Assembly: GCA_947169885.1 (NCBI GenBank)
Contig: CAMVRM010000011.1
Span: 1-64,000 of the forward strand
Length of the DNA stretch: 64,000 bases
Direction: 5' to 3'
DNA from: an uncultured Ruminococcus sp.
GTDB lineage: Bacteria > Bacillota > Clostridia > Oscillospirales > Ruminococcaceae
The position numbers were made by a program, and so were the translations under genes. Positions 43,951-52,295 of the stretch are shown here, piece after piece. Each line of letters opens with the position of its first letter. Positions within the stretch are counted from its first letter, which is position 1. The notes below the pieces were generated by a model. That model did no database searches. It saw only the letters and a list, made by a program, of their open reading frames with translations, and had not been told where the DNA came from.

Positions 43951-44111
43951 TATAGCAATACAAGAAAATAGCAGCATAAAGATTTCGAGAGAAAATTTCA
44001 CAGTGCAAGGAAAACGACCGCAGTTGGGCTGTCGCCCTGCAAGGGAGTTTGACGCAGCAATGTGGAATTTTATCCGAAAGATTTGTGTTGGTATTTTCTT
44101 GGATTGCTATA
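43951..44111. repeat. palindromic MITE-like repeat element, copy 2
   Basis: TATAGCAATACAAGAAAATA (43951-43970) is matched inverted by the sequence ending at 44111 with one mismatch, and imperfect pairing continues through the whole 161 bp to a GC-rich centre: CCGCAGTTG, GGCTG, CGCCCTGCAAGG. The centre and size match the element at 619-772. Like that copy it sits just 3' of a minus-strand gene (recJ stop at 44120) and encodes no protein. Confidence 0.7.
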
Positions 44112-44119
44112 AACTCGGG

Positions 44120-46159
44120 TCAGTCTTCTGCCTGTGCAAGAATACTGCCGAGATACCTCATCGTCTTTGTCTGCTGCAAGTCTGCCTTTCCCGTGACAGG
44201 CATGAGCTTAACTTTCCCCGTTGACGCAGAAAATTCCGCAAGCTTTGCATCACAGAACACCTGAATGCTAAGCCACAGTTTGCCGTAATTTATCTGCGGC
44301 AGACCTATCATCAAAAACAAATCGTCTGCCGAAACAGTTCCGACTTCTCTTATCTTCTTATAAATAAATGCCATTTCGTCACGGCTGGGTATCATTCTTT
44401 CGATATACTTTTTAGGGAGTTTTTCGCCGTTCATGAGCTGCTCGCAGCAGTTCTTTGCGGCTATGTATCTGTTCGTGTCAAAGCCTTTCGGCTTGATGTC
44501 CTTGACTTTCAGCGAGATAGACTTGTTCCCGTTGAACTCGTTTATCTCGGCGCTCGCAGCGATGTCGATGTGTGCGCCTGCCCTGAAAAACAGATCATCG
44601 GGCGAGACTGAGAACATCAGTGCTTCTGCGTTCACGCCTGCATAGGTTATCTTCAATTTTGTGTGCTTGCCGCCCGACAGCGGAGTTACCGCATTAACGG
44701 TGCAGTCGGGGAAGAAGAACACGGGCGAGGGATTCCCCACGCCGAACGGCTGCAAAGCATCAAGCGAACTTATCGCTTCGATGTTCATATCCTGCGGCGA
44801 CAGAACCATGTCACATTCGGTCAGCGCACAGGGCATTTCCTTCATACCTGCGGCATATTCGTTTACCAGCCGCCTGAACTCGGGTATCTTGTCCTCCGTC
44901 AGTGAAAGACCACCTGCGCATTCATGACCGCCGAACTTGTCAAGCAATTCTGCGGCGTAGTCAAAGCAGTTATATATATTGAACCCCGGCAGACTGCGTG
45001 CGCTTCCTCTTGCACAGCCGTCCTCCTCGATAGAGATTATGACGTTCGGCTTGCCGTATTTTTCCAGAACTCTTGACGAAACGATACCGATAACGCCGTG
45101 ATGCCACCCCTTGCCCGAAATGACAAGCACTCTGTCGTTGAGCAGTTCGGGGTGTTCGTCGATAGTCCTGCATATCTCCTCGAAAATGAGCGCTTCTGTC
45201 TTGCGGCGCTGTTCGTTTAGCGATACCAGCTTTTTAACAAGTTCTGCCGCTTCCTGCTGATCTTCGCAAAGCAGCGCTTCAAGAGCAAGGAGCGGAGAAG
45301 CGAACCGCCCTGCGGCGTTTATCCTCGGCGCTATCTGAAATCCCAGCACGCCCGAATTGAGCTTGTCACGCTTTATGCCTGCGCTGTCGATAAGCTCGTT
45401 TATCGCATAGTTCTCGGTATTTTCAAGGTACATAAGACCCTTGCGGACAAGCACTCTGTTCTCGCCCGTCAGCGGAACAAGGTCGGCGACTGTGCCTATC
45501 GCAACAATGTCGGAATACTGTTCAAGCATCATGTCATAGTCGCCGCCGTCAAGGGCTGCGCACAGCTTGAACGCAACGCCCACGCCTGCAAGATCCTTAT
45601 ACGCCGAGGTGCAGTCCGGACGGTGAGGGTTTATGCACGCCTCACACCTTGGCAGTTCGGGGGAGGGAGTGTGGTGGTCGGTTATGACGAGCTTCATGCC
45701 AAGCCTGTAAATTTCCTCCGCTTCCTCAAAGCACGATATGCCGTTGTCGACCGTGACGATAAGTTCAACGCCCTCGTCATGCAGTCTGCGCACATTGTTT
45801 ATGTTCATGCCGTAACCGTCAGCACGTTCATTTATAAAGTAGCTGACGTTCGCACCCATGTTCATAAGATAGCTGTAAAGCACGGCGGAAGATGTTATGC
45901 CGTCACAGTCATAGTCGCCGTAGATGCAGATCTTTCTGCCGCTGTCGATGTATTCGTTTATGGTATCGACAGCAGCCCTCATATCGGTGACGCTGAACGG
46001 ATCTTCGATGCCGTCAGCTGAAAAGAACTCAGCTATCTGCTTAAATTCCTTAAATCCTCTTGAAGTCAGCAGTTTAAGGGCTAACAGACTTAGATCGCAC
46101 TGTCTCGTGAAATCTTTCGCAAGCGCTTCATCAGGCGAATTCACAGTCCATTTTTTCAT
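44120..46159 (-). CDS. recJ: single-stranded-DNA-specific exonuclease RecJ
   Basis: The 679-residue enzyme degrades single-stranded DNA 5' to 3' in recombination and repair. DHH phosphoesterase motifs are in order: ICIYGDYDCDGITSSAV (about 75), VTVDNGISC (about 130), VITDHHTP (about 154), CINPHRPD; the DHHA1 domain has GWHHGVIGIVSSRVLEKYG (about 350). A C-terminal OB-like segment follows. The ATG has AAGGAG upstream. Its promoter (46291-46319) is followed by a leader with a terminator-like hairpin. relA follows downstream. Confidence 0.94.
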   Translation of the reverse strand: MKKWTVNSPDEALAKDFTRQCDLSLLALKLLTSRGFKEFKQIAEFFSADGIEDPFSVTDMRAAVDTINEYIDSGRKICIYGDYDCDGITSSAVLYSYLMNMGANVSYFINERADGYGMNINNVRRLHDEGVELIVTVDNGISCFEEAEEIYRLGMKLVITDHHTPSPELPRCEACINPHRPDCTSAYKDLAGVGVAFKLCAALDGGDYDMMLEQYSDIVAIGTVADLVPLTGENRVLVRKGLMYLENTENYAINELIDSAGIKRDKLNSGVLGFQIAPRINAAGRFASPLLALEALLCEDQQEAAELVKKLVSLNEQRRKTEALIFEEICRTIDEHPELLNDRVLVISGKGWHHGVIGIVSSRVLEKYGKPNVIISIEEDGCARGSARSLPGFNIYNCFDYAAELLDKFGGHECAGGLSLTEDKIPEFRRLVNEYAAGMKEMPCALTECDMVLSPQDMNIEAISSLDALQPFGVGNPSPVFFFPDCTVNAVTPLSGGKHTKLKITYAGVNAEALMFSVSPDDLFFRAGAHIDIAASAEINEFNGNKSISLKVKDIKPKGFDTNRYIAAKNCCEQLMNGEKLPKKYIERMIPSRDEMAFIYKKIREVGTVSADDLFLMIGLPQINYGKLWLSIQVFCDAKLAEFSASTGKVKLMPVTGKADLQQTKTMRYLGSILAQAED

Positions 46160-46208
46160 TATTTAACTCCTTGCTCGTTTTTTCTTTCAACTTTCCTTGT
46201 TAAGTGAC

Positions 46209-46248
46209 AAAAAAGCCGAAACGTTCTTTTTGCAAAATGAGTTTCGAC
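46209..46248 (-). terminator. terminator-like hairpin in the recJ leader (possible attenuator)
   Basis: On the minus strand GTCGAAAC and GTTTCGGC form an 8-bp stem (one G-U) around an 18-nt loop with an inner TTTTGCAAAA dyad, followed by TTTTTT. It lies between the recJ promoter and the recJ start, not at the end of birA. Confidence 0.65.
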
Positions 46249-46290
46249 AGTTTTGAAAAGTATTATATTATCAAAAAGTATATATAGTTT

Positions 46291-46319
46291 AGTATAACAC
46301 ACAAACCTGCTCATGTCAA
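46291..46319 (-). promoter_or_regulatory. sigma-A promoter of recJ
   Basis: On the minus strand TTGACA (46314-46319), 17 bp, TATACT (46291-46296). The implied leader to the ATG at 46159 is about 125 nt. Confidence 0.78.
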
Positions 46320-46365
46320 GTCATCAGGCAACAACTTAACAATTATTTAACATTTACTATGAAGT

Positions 46366-47145
46366 TCAGAACCTGACGCTCACTTCCCCCGAATTGAGAT
46401 ACCCTCTTGTGCCGTCAGGATATTCGACTATGAGCGCCGCCGCAGAGTCGATGCCTATCGCACGGCAGGGGCGCTCACCTGCCGCCGTTACCGCCGTTAT
46501 CTCACGCCCTATGAGCATTGACCTCGAACGATACTCGTTCACATCGGTAAAACTTCCGTCGAAATACAGCCTGAAAAGTTCGTAAGCAAGCGCCGCCGAG
46601 AACTTTTCCTCAAAGCCCTCGGGCGCTTCACCCTCGAAAAGTGCCGCCGCTTTGTCGGCTATCTCGGGCGGAAAACCGCCTTTCGGGTGTGCAAGATTCA
46701 CGCCTATGCCCACGACTGTCCACGCCGTTTTATCATGTTCTATCGCCGACTCGCAGAGAATGCCGCAGACCTTTTTGCCGCCTATATAAACATCGTTGAC
46801 CCATTTTATCTGCGCCGTCAGTTTGGTGGTGCGCTCGATCGCCCTGCAAACCGCAACAGCCGCCGCAGTCGTGAAAAACAGCGTCTGTTCAGGGGGCGTG
46901 TTCGGGCGAATGAGAAGCGACATATAAACGCCGCTGTCGGGCGAGAAAAAGCTTCTGCCCAGCCGTCCCCTGCCTGCCGTCTGCCGCCGTGCGATAAGCA
47001 GATAACCGTCCTTGTCGGTGGTGACGGCAAGCTTTTTCAGCACATTGTTTGTTGAATCCGTCTCGGCGATAACGTCTATCTCATAGCCGCAGCCAAATTT
47101 CTCGGCATAAGCACGTATTTTTTGTTCATCAAAGCCATTGGGCAT
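46366..47145 (-). CDS. birA: biotin--[acetyl-CoA-carboxylase] ligase, no repressor domain
   Basis: Translation from the ATG at 47145 (GAGGTG upstream) gives 259 residues. The catalytic core has the biotinyl-AMP loop AGRGRLGRSFFSP (GRGRxGR), YMSLLIRP and KWVNDVYIGGKKVCGILCE. The C-terminal SH3-like domain ends at NSGEVSVRF. The N-terminal winged helix of E. coli BirA is missing, so it is a ligase only. It follows the cyclophilin gene, with a terminator between. Confidence 0.92.
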   Translation of the reverse strand: MPNGFDEQKIRAYAEKFGCGYEIDVIAETDSTNNVLKKLAVTTDKDGYLLIARRQTAGRGRLGRSFFSPDSGVYMSLLIRPNTPPEQTLFFTTAAAVAVCRAIERTTKLTAQIKWVNDVYIGGKKVCGILCESAIEHDKTAWTVVGIGVNLAHPKGGFPPEIADKAAALFEGEAPEGFEEKFSAALAYELFRLYFDGSFTDVNEYRSRSMLIGREITAVTAAGERPCRAIGIDSAAALIVEYPDGTRGYLNSGEVSVRF

Positions 47146-47158
47146 GAAATTCACCTCG

Positions 47159-47189
47159 TAAAAAATAGAGAGCGGCACACAGACCGCTC
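47159..47189 (-). terminator. terminator of the cyclophilin gene
   Basis: GAGCGG and CCGCTC form a 6-bp stem with an 8-nt loop; on the minus strand a T-run follows after four bases. It lies between the stop of the cyclophilin gene and birA, so some read-through into birA is likely. Confidence 0.65.
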
Positions 47190-47201
47190 CCGTGAAAAGC
47201 A

Positions 47202-47912
47202 TTATTCGATTATAGAAGCCTTAGTGATGACGATAGGTTTTGTGGGCGCAGATAAAGCACCGTCGCCGCCCATTTCACGCTCGACTTCGAGGAACTTGTC
47301 AACAACCTCCATGCCCTCGGTGACTTCGCCGAAAGCCGCATAGTTGCCGTCCAAGAACGATTCATCGCCATAGCAAATGAAGAACTGACACGAAGCACTG
47401 TCCATATCATCTCCACGTCTTGCCATGGAAACAACACCACGCTGGTGGCTAAGAGCATTTTCAACGCCGTTTGCGGCAAATTCGCCCTTGATCTTAGGCG
47501 ATGTGCCGCCCGAACCTGTTCCCTCGGGGTCGCCGCCCTGCGCCATGAAATCATCAACGACTCTGTGGAAAGTCAGACCGTCATAAAAGCCCGACTCAAC
47601 AAGCTTCTGGAAGTTCTGACAGGTTATAGGCGCATACTCGGGGTGTGTGGTTATTACGAAACTGCCCACGCTCTGACCGTCAATGGTCATATCGAACTGC
47701 GCCTTAACGCTCTGAACTTCGCCGTCAGCTTCGGTGAGAACATCGGGGGTGTCGGCAGCAGCTGCATCGGTGCTGCTGAACTCGAAGGAAGAATTTGTCT
47801 TTTCCTCGTCAACAGAATGAGCCTTCTGATCCTTGTCAGCACAGCCCGAAAGAACTGCACAAATAACAGCCGCAGCGGTAGTGAGCATTGTTATACGTCT
47901 TAAAAGTTTCAT
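47202..47912 (-). CDS. peptidyl-prolyl cis-trans isomerase lipoprotein (cyclophilin type)
   Basis: The ATG at 47912 is preferred over a GTG nine bases earlier, since AGGAAAGG then has normal spacing (236 residues). A lipoprotein signal ends LSGC (Cys about 24), and a short Ser/Asp-rich linker leads to a cyclophilin domain with FYDGLTFHRVVDDFMAQGGD (Arg and Phe of the active site) and SCQFFICYGDE. It would help fold exported proteins at the outer face of the membrane. Promoter at 47949-47977. Confidence 0.92.
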   Translation of the reverse strand: MKLLRRITMLTTAAAVICAVLSGCADKDQKAHSVDEEKTNSSFEFSSTDAAAADTPDVLTEADGEVQSVKAQFDMTIDGQSVGSFVITTHPEYAPITCQNFQKLVESGFYDGLTFHRVVDDFMAQGGDPEGTGSGGTSPKIKGEFAANGVENALSHQRGVVSMARRGDDMDSASCQFFICYGDESFLDGNYAAFGEVTEGMEVVDKFLEVEREMGGDGALSAPTKPIVITKASIIE

Positions 47913-47948
47913 TTTCTTCACCTTTCCTTACCAGTTTTGGTAAAGATT

Positions 47949-47977
47949 ATTATATCACACAACATATGAAATGTCAA
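47949..47977 (-). promoter_or_regulatory. consensus sigma-A promoter of the cyclophilin gene
   Basis: On the minus strand TTGACA (47972-47977), 17 bp, TATAAT (47949-47954). Confidence 0.85.
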
Positions 47978-47995
47978 GCAAAATCCTATTAAAAA

Positions 47996-48490
47996 TCATC
48001 GGTTGTCAACGCTCTCGGGGTAAAGATCGTGATGTGTGAGCCGCTCCCATGCGACCTGCTCCCACTTTGTCCACGGCATTCCGTAGTTGCAGTAAGGGTC
48101 GATCGAGATGCCGCCCCTCGGCAGGAATTTGCCCCAAACTTCGATGTATGCAGGCTCCATGAGCTTGATAAGGTCATTCATGATTATGTTCACGCAGTCC
48201 TCGTGGAAATCGCCGTGGTTGCGGAAGCTGAACAGATAAAGTTTAAGTGACTTGCTCTCGACCATTTTCTGCCGTGGAACATAGCTTATATAAATTGTTG
48301 CAAAGTCCGGCTGACCCGTTATCGGACACAGACTTGTGAACTCGGGGCAGTTGAACTTCACAAAGTAATCACGGTCGGGATGCTTGTTCTCAAACGTTTC
48401 CAGCACTGACGGGTCATAGTCTGTCGGGTATGAAACGCCCTTTTGTCCGAGGAGCGTCAAGCCCTCCTGAGTTTTGTTTCTTTCGCTCAT
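47996..48490 (-). CDS. queF: NADPH-dependent 7-cyano-7-deazaguanine reductase (preQ0 to preQ1)
   Basis: A 164-residue unimodular QueF of the YkvM type. [21 protein letters not shown] holds the catalytic Cys and Asp; [22 protein letters not shown] is the QueF signature with the Glu and His. It reduces the nitrile of preQ0, the last step before insertion into tRNA. Last gene of the operon queD-queE-folE-queC-queF, nine bases after queC; GAGGAGGATAT precedes its ATG. Confidence 0.95.
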   Translation of the reverse strand: MSERNKTQEGLTLLGQKGVSYPTDYDPSVLETFENKHPDRDYFVKFNCPEFTSLCPITGQPDFATIYISYVPRQKMVESKSLKLYLFSFRNHGDFHEDCVNIIMNDLIKLMEPAYIEVWGKFLPRGGISIDPYCNYGMPWTKWEQVAWERLTHHDLYPESVDNR

Positions 48491-48499
48491 ATATCCTCC

Positions 48500-49186
48500 T
48501 CAGCCCTTTGATAATGCAGGGTCTTCAATACCGTTAGCCTTGAACGCCGCCGCTCTGTCACGGCAAGTTCCGCACTTTCCGCAGGGCTTTTCTCCGCCCT
48601 CGTAACAGCTCCAAGTCAGTTCATAAGGCGCACCGAGCCGCAGACCCTCGGCAACGACCTGAGCCTTGTTTTTGTTCACAAATGGCGCTTTGACAGTAAG
48701 CTGCATCCCGCTGCCCAAAAAGATCGCCCTGCTTATCGCATCGTTGAACTCGTCGCTGCAATCGGGGTAAGCGTTTCCTGCCGCATCGTCCGAATGTGCG
48801 CCGTAATAAATGACCTCACAGCCGTTCGAGAGCGCCACGCTCGCCGCCGATGAAAGAAACAGCCCGTTGCGGAACGGCACGTATGTCGAAACAGGCTTGC
48901 CGTCAGTCTTTTTAAGCTGTTCGGCATAATCCTCGAGAGGTATCTCGCCCTCGCTCCCCTTTAATAAGGTGCAGTCAGAACCTGCGAAGATCGCCGCCAA
49001 GTCAAGCGTTCTGTGTTCAACGCCGTAAAACGCCGCAACAGAACGTGCCGCTTCAAGCTCTTTCGAGTGCTTCTGACCGTAGGACACAGACAGCGCCATG
49101 ACCTCGGCTGCGCCGTATTTTTCCACGGCGAGCGCAAGACAAGTCGTGCTGTCAAGTCCGCCGCTGAACAAAACTAAAGCCTTCAT
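48500..49186 (-). CDS. queC: 7-cyano-7-deazaguanine synthase
   Basis: The ATG at 49186 (TGGAGGGC upstream) gives 228 residues and overlaps the folE stop by four bases. The PP-loop ATP site is VLFSGGLDSTTCLA at the N-terminus, and the zinc Cys cluster is CYEGGEKPCGKCGTCRDR at the C-terminus. QueC turns 7-carboxy-7-deazaguanine into preQ0 with ATP and ammonia. Confidence 0.95.
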   Translation of the reverse strand: MKALVLFSGGLDSTTCLALAVEKYGAAEVMALSVSYGQKHSKELEAARSVAAFYGVEHRTLDLAAIFAGSDCTLLKGSEGEIPLEDYAEQLKKTDGKPVSTYVPFRNGLFLSSAASVALSNGCEVIYYGAHSDDAAGNAYPDCSDEFNDAISRAIFLGSGMQLTVKAPFVNKNKAQVVAEGLRLGAPYELTWSCYEGGEKPCGKCGTCRDRAAAFKANGIEDPALSKG

Positions 49187-49752
49187 TTTACGCCCTCCAT
49201 AAGCTGCCGCTGAAGTATCAGGTCGGTCTGATATTTTCCGCAAAACATCTGTGTGACGGTGCGTGCGTTGGTGTTTTTGATGCCCCGTGCGGTCATGCAG
49301 CTGTGCGTGCCTGCGATGACAACGCCCACGTCGGACGTGCCTGCCGCCTCCATGATTATCTCGGCGATGTCCCAGCCCAGACGCTCCTGCAATTGCAGGC
49401 GTTTTGCCGCCATTTCGCAGATGCGGGCTATCTTGCTCAGCCCCAGCACACGTCCATTCGGGATATACGAAACAGTCACCGACATATCGTACATGAGCGC
49501 CATGTGATGTTCACAGTAAGAGAACACCTGTATGTCTCTGACGGTCACAGCGCCCGTGTTATACGGCGCATCGAAAGTCTTGCCGAACATCTGAGCGATC
49601 TCGTGGTTGGAATAGTTCATTCCCTCGAAAACCTCGCTGTACATTCTCGCAACTCTTTCGGGAGTTTCAACAAGACCCTCACGGTCGGGGTCTTCTCCCA
49701 AAGCAACAAGAATGCCCCTGATATGCTCCTCGATAGCTTTTGTGTCTATCAT
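49183..49752 (-). CDS. folE: GTP cyclohydrolase I
   Basis: The 189-residue enzyme makes dihydroneopterin triphosphate, the first intermediate of both folate and queuosine. Motifs are CEHHMALMYD (zinc Cys-His), LSKIARICEMAAKRLQ, QERLGWDI and HSCMTARGIKN (second zinc Cys and catalytic His). Its place inside the que operon shows that it supplies the queuosine branch. It begins nine bases after queE. Confidence 0.95.
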   Translation of the reverse strand: MIDTKAIEEHIRGILVALGEDPDREGLVETPERVARMYSEVFEGMNYSNHEIAQMFGKTFDAPYNTGAVTVRDIQVFSYCEHHMALMYDMSVTVSYIPNGRVLGLSKIARICEMAAKRLQLQERLGWDIAEIIMEAAGTSDVGVVIAGTHSCMTARGIKNTNARTVTQMFCGKYQTDLILQRQLMEGVK

Positions 49753-49761
49753 TTTATCCTC

Positions 49762-50427
49762 TTAAACTCCTCTCATATCAGGCTGCCATATGAACTTATG
49801 AAGCTGTAATTGCAGTCTGACACCGCCTAAACCGTTTTCTTTCATAAACTCCACTATATCTGACGGTTCTATCGAACCAAACACAGGGCTAAAATATGAA
49901 ACACATTTGGGACGATATTTTTCAATGATCTCTTTTGCACGTAAAAGGTCTTGTCTCGAACCGCATACGAATTTCAGCGTGTCACACTTTCGCAGTTTCG
50001 TAAAGTTTTCGAGACACATCATATCTTCCATGCCGCTTGACGGCAGTTTATAGTCCATTGTGAACGTTGCGCCGCTGTCGTACACATCATCAGAAAGTGG
50101 TACAGAGCCGTTAGTCTCGATCTCAACATTCATACCGAGAGATACAAGTTCTTTGATAAGTGCAGAAATATCCTTTTGTAACAATGGTTCTCCGCCTGTT
50201 AGTGTTACATTCCTTACGCCGTTTGAATAGGCATCTTTGGCAATATCCATAAGTTCGTCCAAAGTCATCAATGTGAACTTTGCGTCCTCAGAGTTCGCCC
50301 ACTTGGTATCACACCACGAGCAGTCCAAATTACAGACGGTAAACCGCAGAAACAGCGCCAGCTCCCCTGCTCTGCGCCCCTCGCCGTTGATGCTAACAAA
50401 ATGCTCGGCTAAACGAAAATCTGCCAT
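49762..50427 (-). CDS. queE: 7-carboxy-7-deazaguanine synthase (radical SAM)
   Basis: The ATG at 50427 has GAGGTG seven bases upstream and gives 221 residues; a longer frame would overlap queD. FVSINGEGRRAG is the QueE N-terminal signature and CNLDCSWCDTKW the radical SAM Cys motif (CxxxCxxC), followed by LTGGEPLLQ. It rearranges 6-carboxytetrahydropterin to CDG. Confidence 0.94.
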   Translation of the reverse strand: MADFRLAEHFVSINGEGRRAGELALFLRFTVCNLDCSWCDTKWANSEDAKFTLMTLDELMDIAKDAYSNGVRNVTLTGGEPLLQKDISALIKELVSLGMNVEIETNGSVPLSDDVYDSGATFTMDYKLPSSGMEDMMCLENFTKLRKCDTLKFVCGSRQDLLRAKEIIEKYRPKCVSYFSPVFGSIEPSDIVEFMKENGLGGVRLQLQLHKFIWQPDMRGV

Positions 50428-50428
50428 A

Positions 50429-50848
50429 TCACACCTCAAATGAAGCACAGTTTTCGGGGGTTTCGTAGACTGTGACTTTTGTGACCGAAAGCCCAACATC
50501 AGTCAACTGTCCAAAAAATATCCTTGCAAAATTCTCGGCAGTCGGACGGCATTCAAGTTCGATAAGCCTGAAATTTTCGTCTTTCAGCGCCGCAAGCGTT
50601 GCAGGTTTGAGCGTATCTTTTTCGTAGATCAGTGCGTGATCGTAACTGTCCGCAAGCGCTCTGACGGCTTTTTTCAGGTCGCCGAAATCAATTACCATAC
50701 CACGTTTTTCGCCGTTTTCGATAAGGTTTTCGGAAGCCGTTTCGACCTCGACAAGCCAGTGATGACCGTGGATATTTGCGCATTTTCCGTTGTAGCCCGA
50801 AAGAAAATGTGCGCTGTCAAACGATGCGGATGTTTTTAAACTGTACAT
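50429..50848 (-). CDS. queD: 6-carboxy-5,6,7,8-tetrahydropterin synthase
   Basis: The ATG at 50848 gives 139 residues, the usual QueD length; upstream codons in the same frame belong to the leader. Zinc-binding and catalytic residues are visible in SFDSAHFLSG, GKCANIHGHHWLVEV (Cys, His, His) and the C-terminal YETPENCASFEV. It converts dihydroneopterin triphosphate. First gene of the queuosine operon. GGAG lies 6-7 bases upstream, directly after the U-run of a leader terminator, so expression is probably set by attenuation. Confidence 0.94.
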   Translation of the reverse strand: MYSLKTSASFDSAHFLSGYNGKCANIHGHHWLVEVETASENLIENGEKRGMVIDFGDLKKAVRALADSYDHALIYEKDTLKPATLAALKDENFRLIELECRPTAENFARIFFGQLTDVGLSVTKVTVYETPENCASFEV

Positions 50849-50861
50849 TTTTTTACTCCAT

Positions 50862-50968
50862 AAAAAAATCTGTCCGCCAAAAAGACAGACAGAAACACTT
50901 TGCTCATATCTGCCCTGGTTTTGTTTAACGACAGGATGGCGCAAACGAACTGTCGATGCTTTCGCATA
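50862..50968 (-). promoter_or_regulatory. queD leader: candidate preQ1-sensing riboswitch with intrinsic terminator
   Basis: From the expected start near 50968 the minus-strand RNA forms a small ATGC-GAAA-GCAT hairpin, a CGACAG/CTGTCG stem with a 15-nt loop, an A-rich single strand (TTAAACAAAACC), then TCTGTC/GACAGA (50869-50893) followed by seven T. The terminator ends only about 14 nt before the queD ATG. The GACAG of the aptamer stem could compete for the terminator's CTGTC. A loop GTTT and tail AAAC could form an H-type pseudoknot. I cannot match it to a preQ1 class from memory; class III, known from relatives of this organism, is one to test. Confidence 0.55.
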
Positions 50969-50974
50969 CATTTT

Positions 50975-51003
50975 ATTTTACTACTAAAAAATGTGCTTGT
51001 CAA
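50975..51003 (-). promoter_or_regulatory. sigma-A promoter of the queuosine operon
   Basis: On the minus strand TTGACA (50998-51003), 17 bp, TAAAAT (50975-50980). Confidence 0.78.
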
Positions 51004-51100
51004 CCCAAAAGTTTAGATTTTACATATTCTTAACAGCATTTTGATGAATATAAAACAATCAGACAGCATATTATGTAAAAAACGATTTCGGAGGTAACAC

Positions 51101-52156
51101 ATGAGCGAAAGATATTTTCTTGGAGCAGTCAGCGGCGGCAGATTCGTTACGGAGTTTGACAGCATACTCGGTGATAGCAGGATATTCACATACATCTTAA
51201 AAGGCGGAGCAGGAACAGGCAAATCGTCACTGATGAAAAAGACAGCGGAACATTTCGGGCAAAAATATAAAGTTATTCGCTTTCACTGTTCGTCTGATCC
51301 GAATTCTTTGGATGCGATAGTCATACCCGAATTTGGAGCGGCGATCTGTGACGGAACTTCTCCTCACGTTTTCGAGCCGAAATATCCCGGTATCTGTCAG
51401 CGTTATATCGACCTCGGCGAATACTGGAACAAATCGGTCTTAGACGAAAACAGAGATAACATTATCGCATTTTCAGACAGGAACAAATACCTGCACGCTT
51501 GTGCAAAACGCTGTAATTATGCGGCTTTTGAAGCTTATTCGGAATTATATTCAATCGGAAAGAAATGCTTGCTTCATGAGAAGATCGAACAAGTCACCGA
51601 TAAGCTTACAAATCAATCATTCGTCCGCAAAACTTCACACGCAGGAACTCTCACTGCAAGAAGGCTGACAGCTCTTACGGAATACGGATTTATGACGCTT
51701 GAAGATACGCTTACCGAATATAAGAATATTATCGCAGTAAGTGACGCTGTTTTTGCCGCAAAGTGCGCCCTTTTTGACAGTCTGTGCGGCACTGCACATT
51801 CTTACGGTTATGATACGATATTCTCACCAGACCAGATGCTTGACGGACAAAAGCAGCATATCCTTATCCCCGAAATTTCAACGGCGTTTGTCAGTGCGGA
51901 CGTTATCGGCGAAAACGTTTCAGTTACCGAAAACATTGACCTTTCCGACTGCTATGATGCCGAAAAACTTGAACATTTCTCCGCAGAGGTCGAAACGGCA
52001 AATCTTAAAGCCGAACAAATGTCAGCTAACAGCGCAAAATATCTCCGTGAAGCAAAACTCGTCCACGATGACCTCGAAAACTGCTACATCAGGGCTATGG
52101 ATCACACCGCTCTCGACAGGCTGACTGAACGATTGATAAATGCTATTTCGGATTGA
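51101..52156 (+). CDS. P-loop ATPase of unknown function
   Basis: The 351-residue protein opens with FLGAVSGGRFVTEFDSIL and a Walker A motif LKGGAGTGKSSLMKK (about 34-48), then FHCSSDPNSLDAIVIPE. The rest is largely helical, and its C-terminal third is rich in charged residues. It resembles the PRK06851-type putative ATPases of Clostridia and Bacilli; I recall no experimental function. The ATG follows GGAGGTAACAC. It is alone on the plus strand, divergent from the queuosine operon and 176 bp before feoA. Confidence 0.72.
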   Translation: MSERYFLGAVSGGRFVTEFDSILGDSRIFTYILKGGAGTGKSSLMKKTAEHFGQKYKVIRFHCSSDPNSLDAIVIPEFGAAICDGTSPHVFEPKYPGICQRYIDLGEYWNKSVLDENRDNIIAFSDRNKYLHACAKRCNYAAFEAYSELYSIGKKCLLHEKIEQVTDKLTNQSFVRKTSHAGTLTARRLTALTEYGFMTLEDTLTEYKNIIAVSDAVFAAKCALFDSLCGTAHSYGYDTIFSPDQMLDGQKQHILIPEISTAFVSADVIGENVSVTENIDLSDCYDAEKLEHFSAEVETANLKAEQMSANSAKYLREAKLVHDDLENCYIRAMDHTALDRLTERLINAISD

Positions 52157-52221
52157 TTTTGCAAAAACAGAGTTGTTTTTTATCAATTTGTTACATTAAA
52201 GTTAATTATATATTTATTTCA

Positions 52222-52250
52222 TTGACAAAATGGAGTAGAAATGCTATGAT
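52222..52250 (+). promoter_or_regulatory. sigma-A promoter of the feo operon
   Basis: TTGACA (52222-52227), 17 bp, TATGAT (52245-52250). Expected start near 52257. Confidence 0.75.
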
Positions 52251-52251
52251 T

Positions 52252-52287
52252 ATATCGGGTAAGCTTTGGCTGACCCGATATTTTTTG
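52252..52287 (+). terminator. terminator-like hairpin at the feo transcription start
   Basis: ATATCGGGT (52252-52260) and ACCCGATAT (52274-52282) pair perfectly with an inner AGC/GCT, followed by a T-run to 52287. It lies downstream of the feo promoter, nearly at its start point, and 95 bp after the ATPase gene. It could terminate the latter or attenuate feo. Confidence 0.65.
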
Positions 52288-52295
52288 CCTAAAAG

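Noticed and set aside
43843-44001. Extension of relA by 53 codons to an upstream start at 44001
   Set aside because: The extension is translated palindromic repeat sequence, while AGAAGGAGGG is correctly placed before the ATG at 43842.
50849-50971. N-terminal extension of QueD to 180 residues
   Set aside because: The extra codons are the leader RNA with hairpins and terminator; QueD homologues begin at the equivalent of the ATG at 50848.
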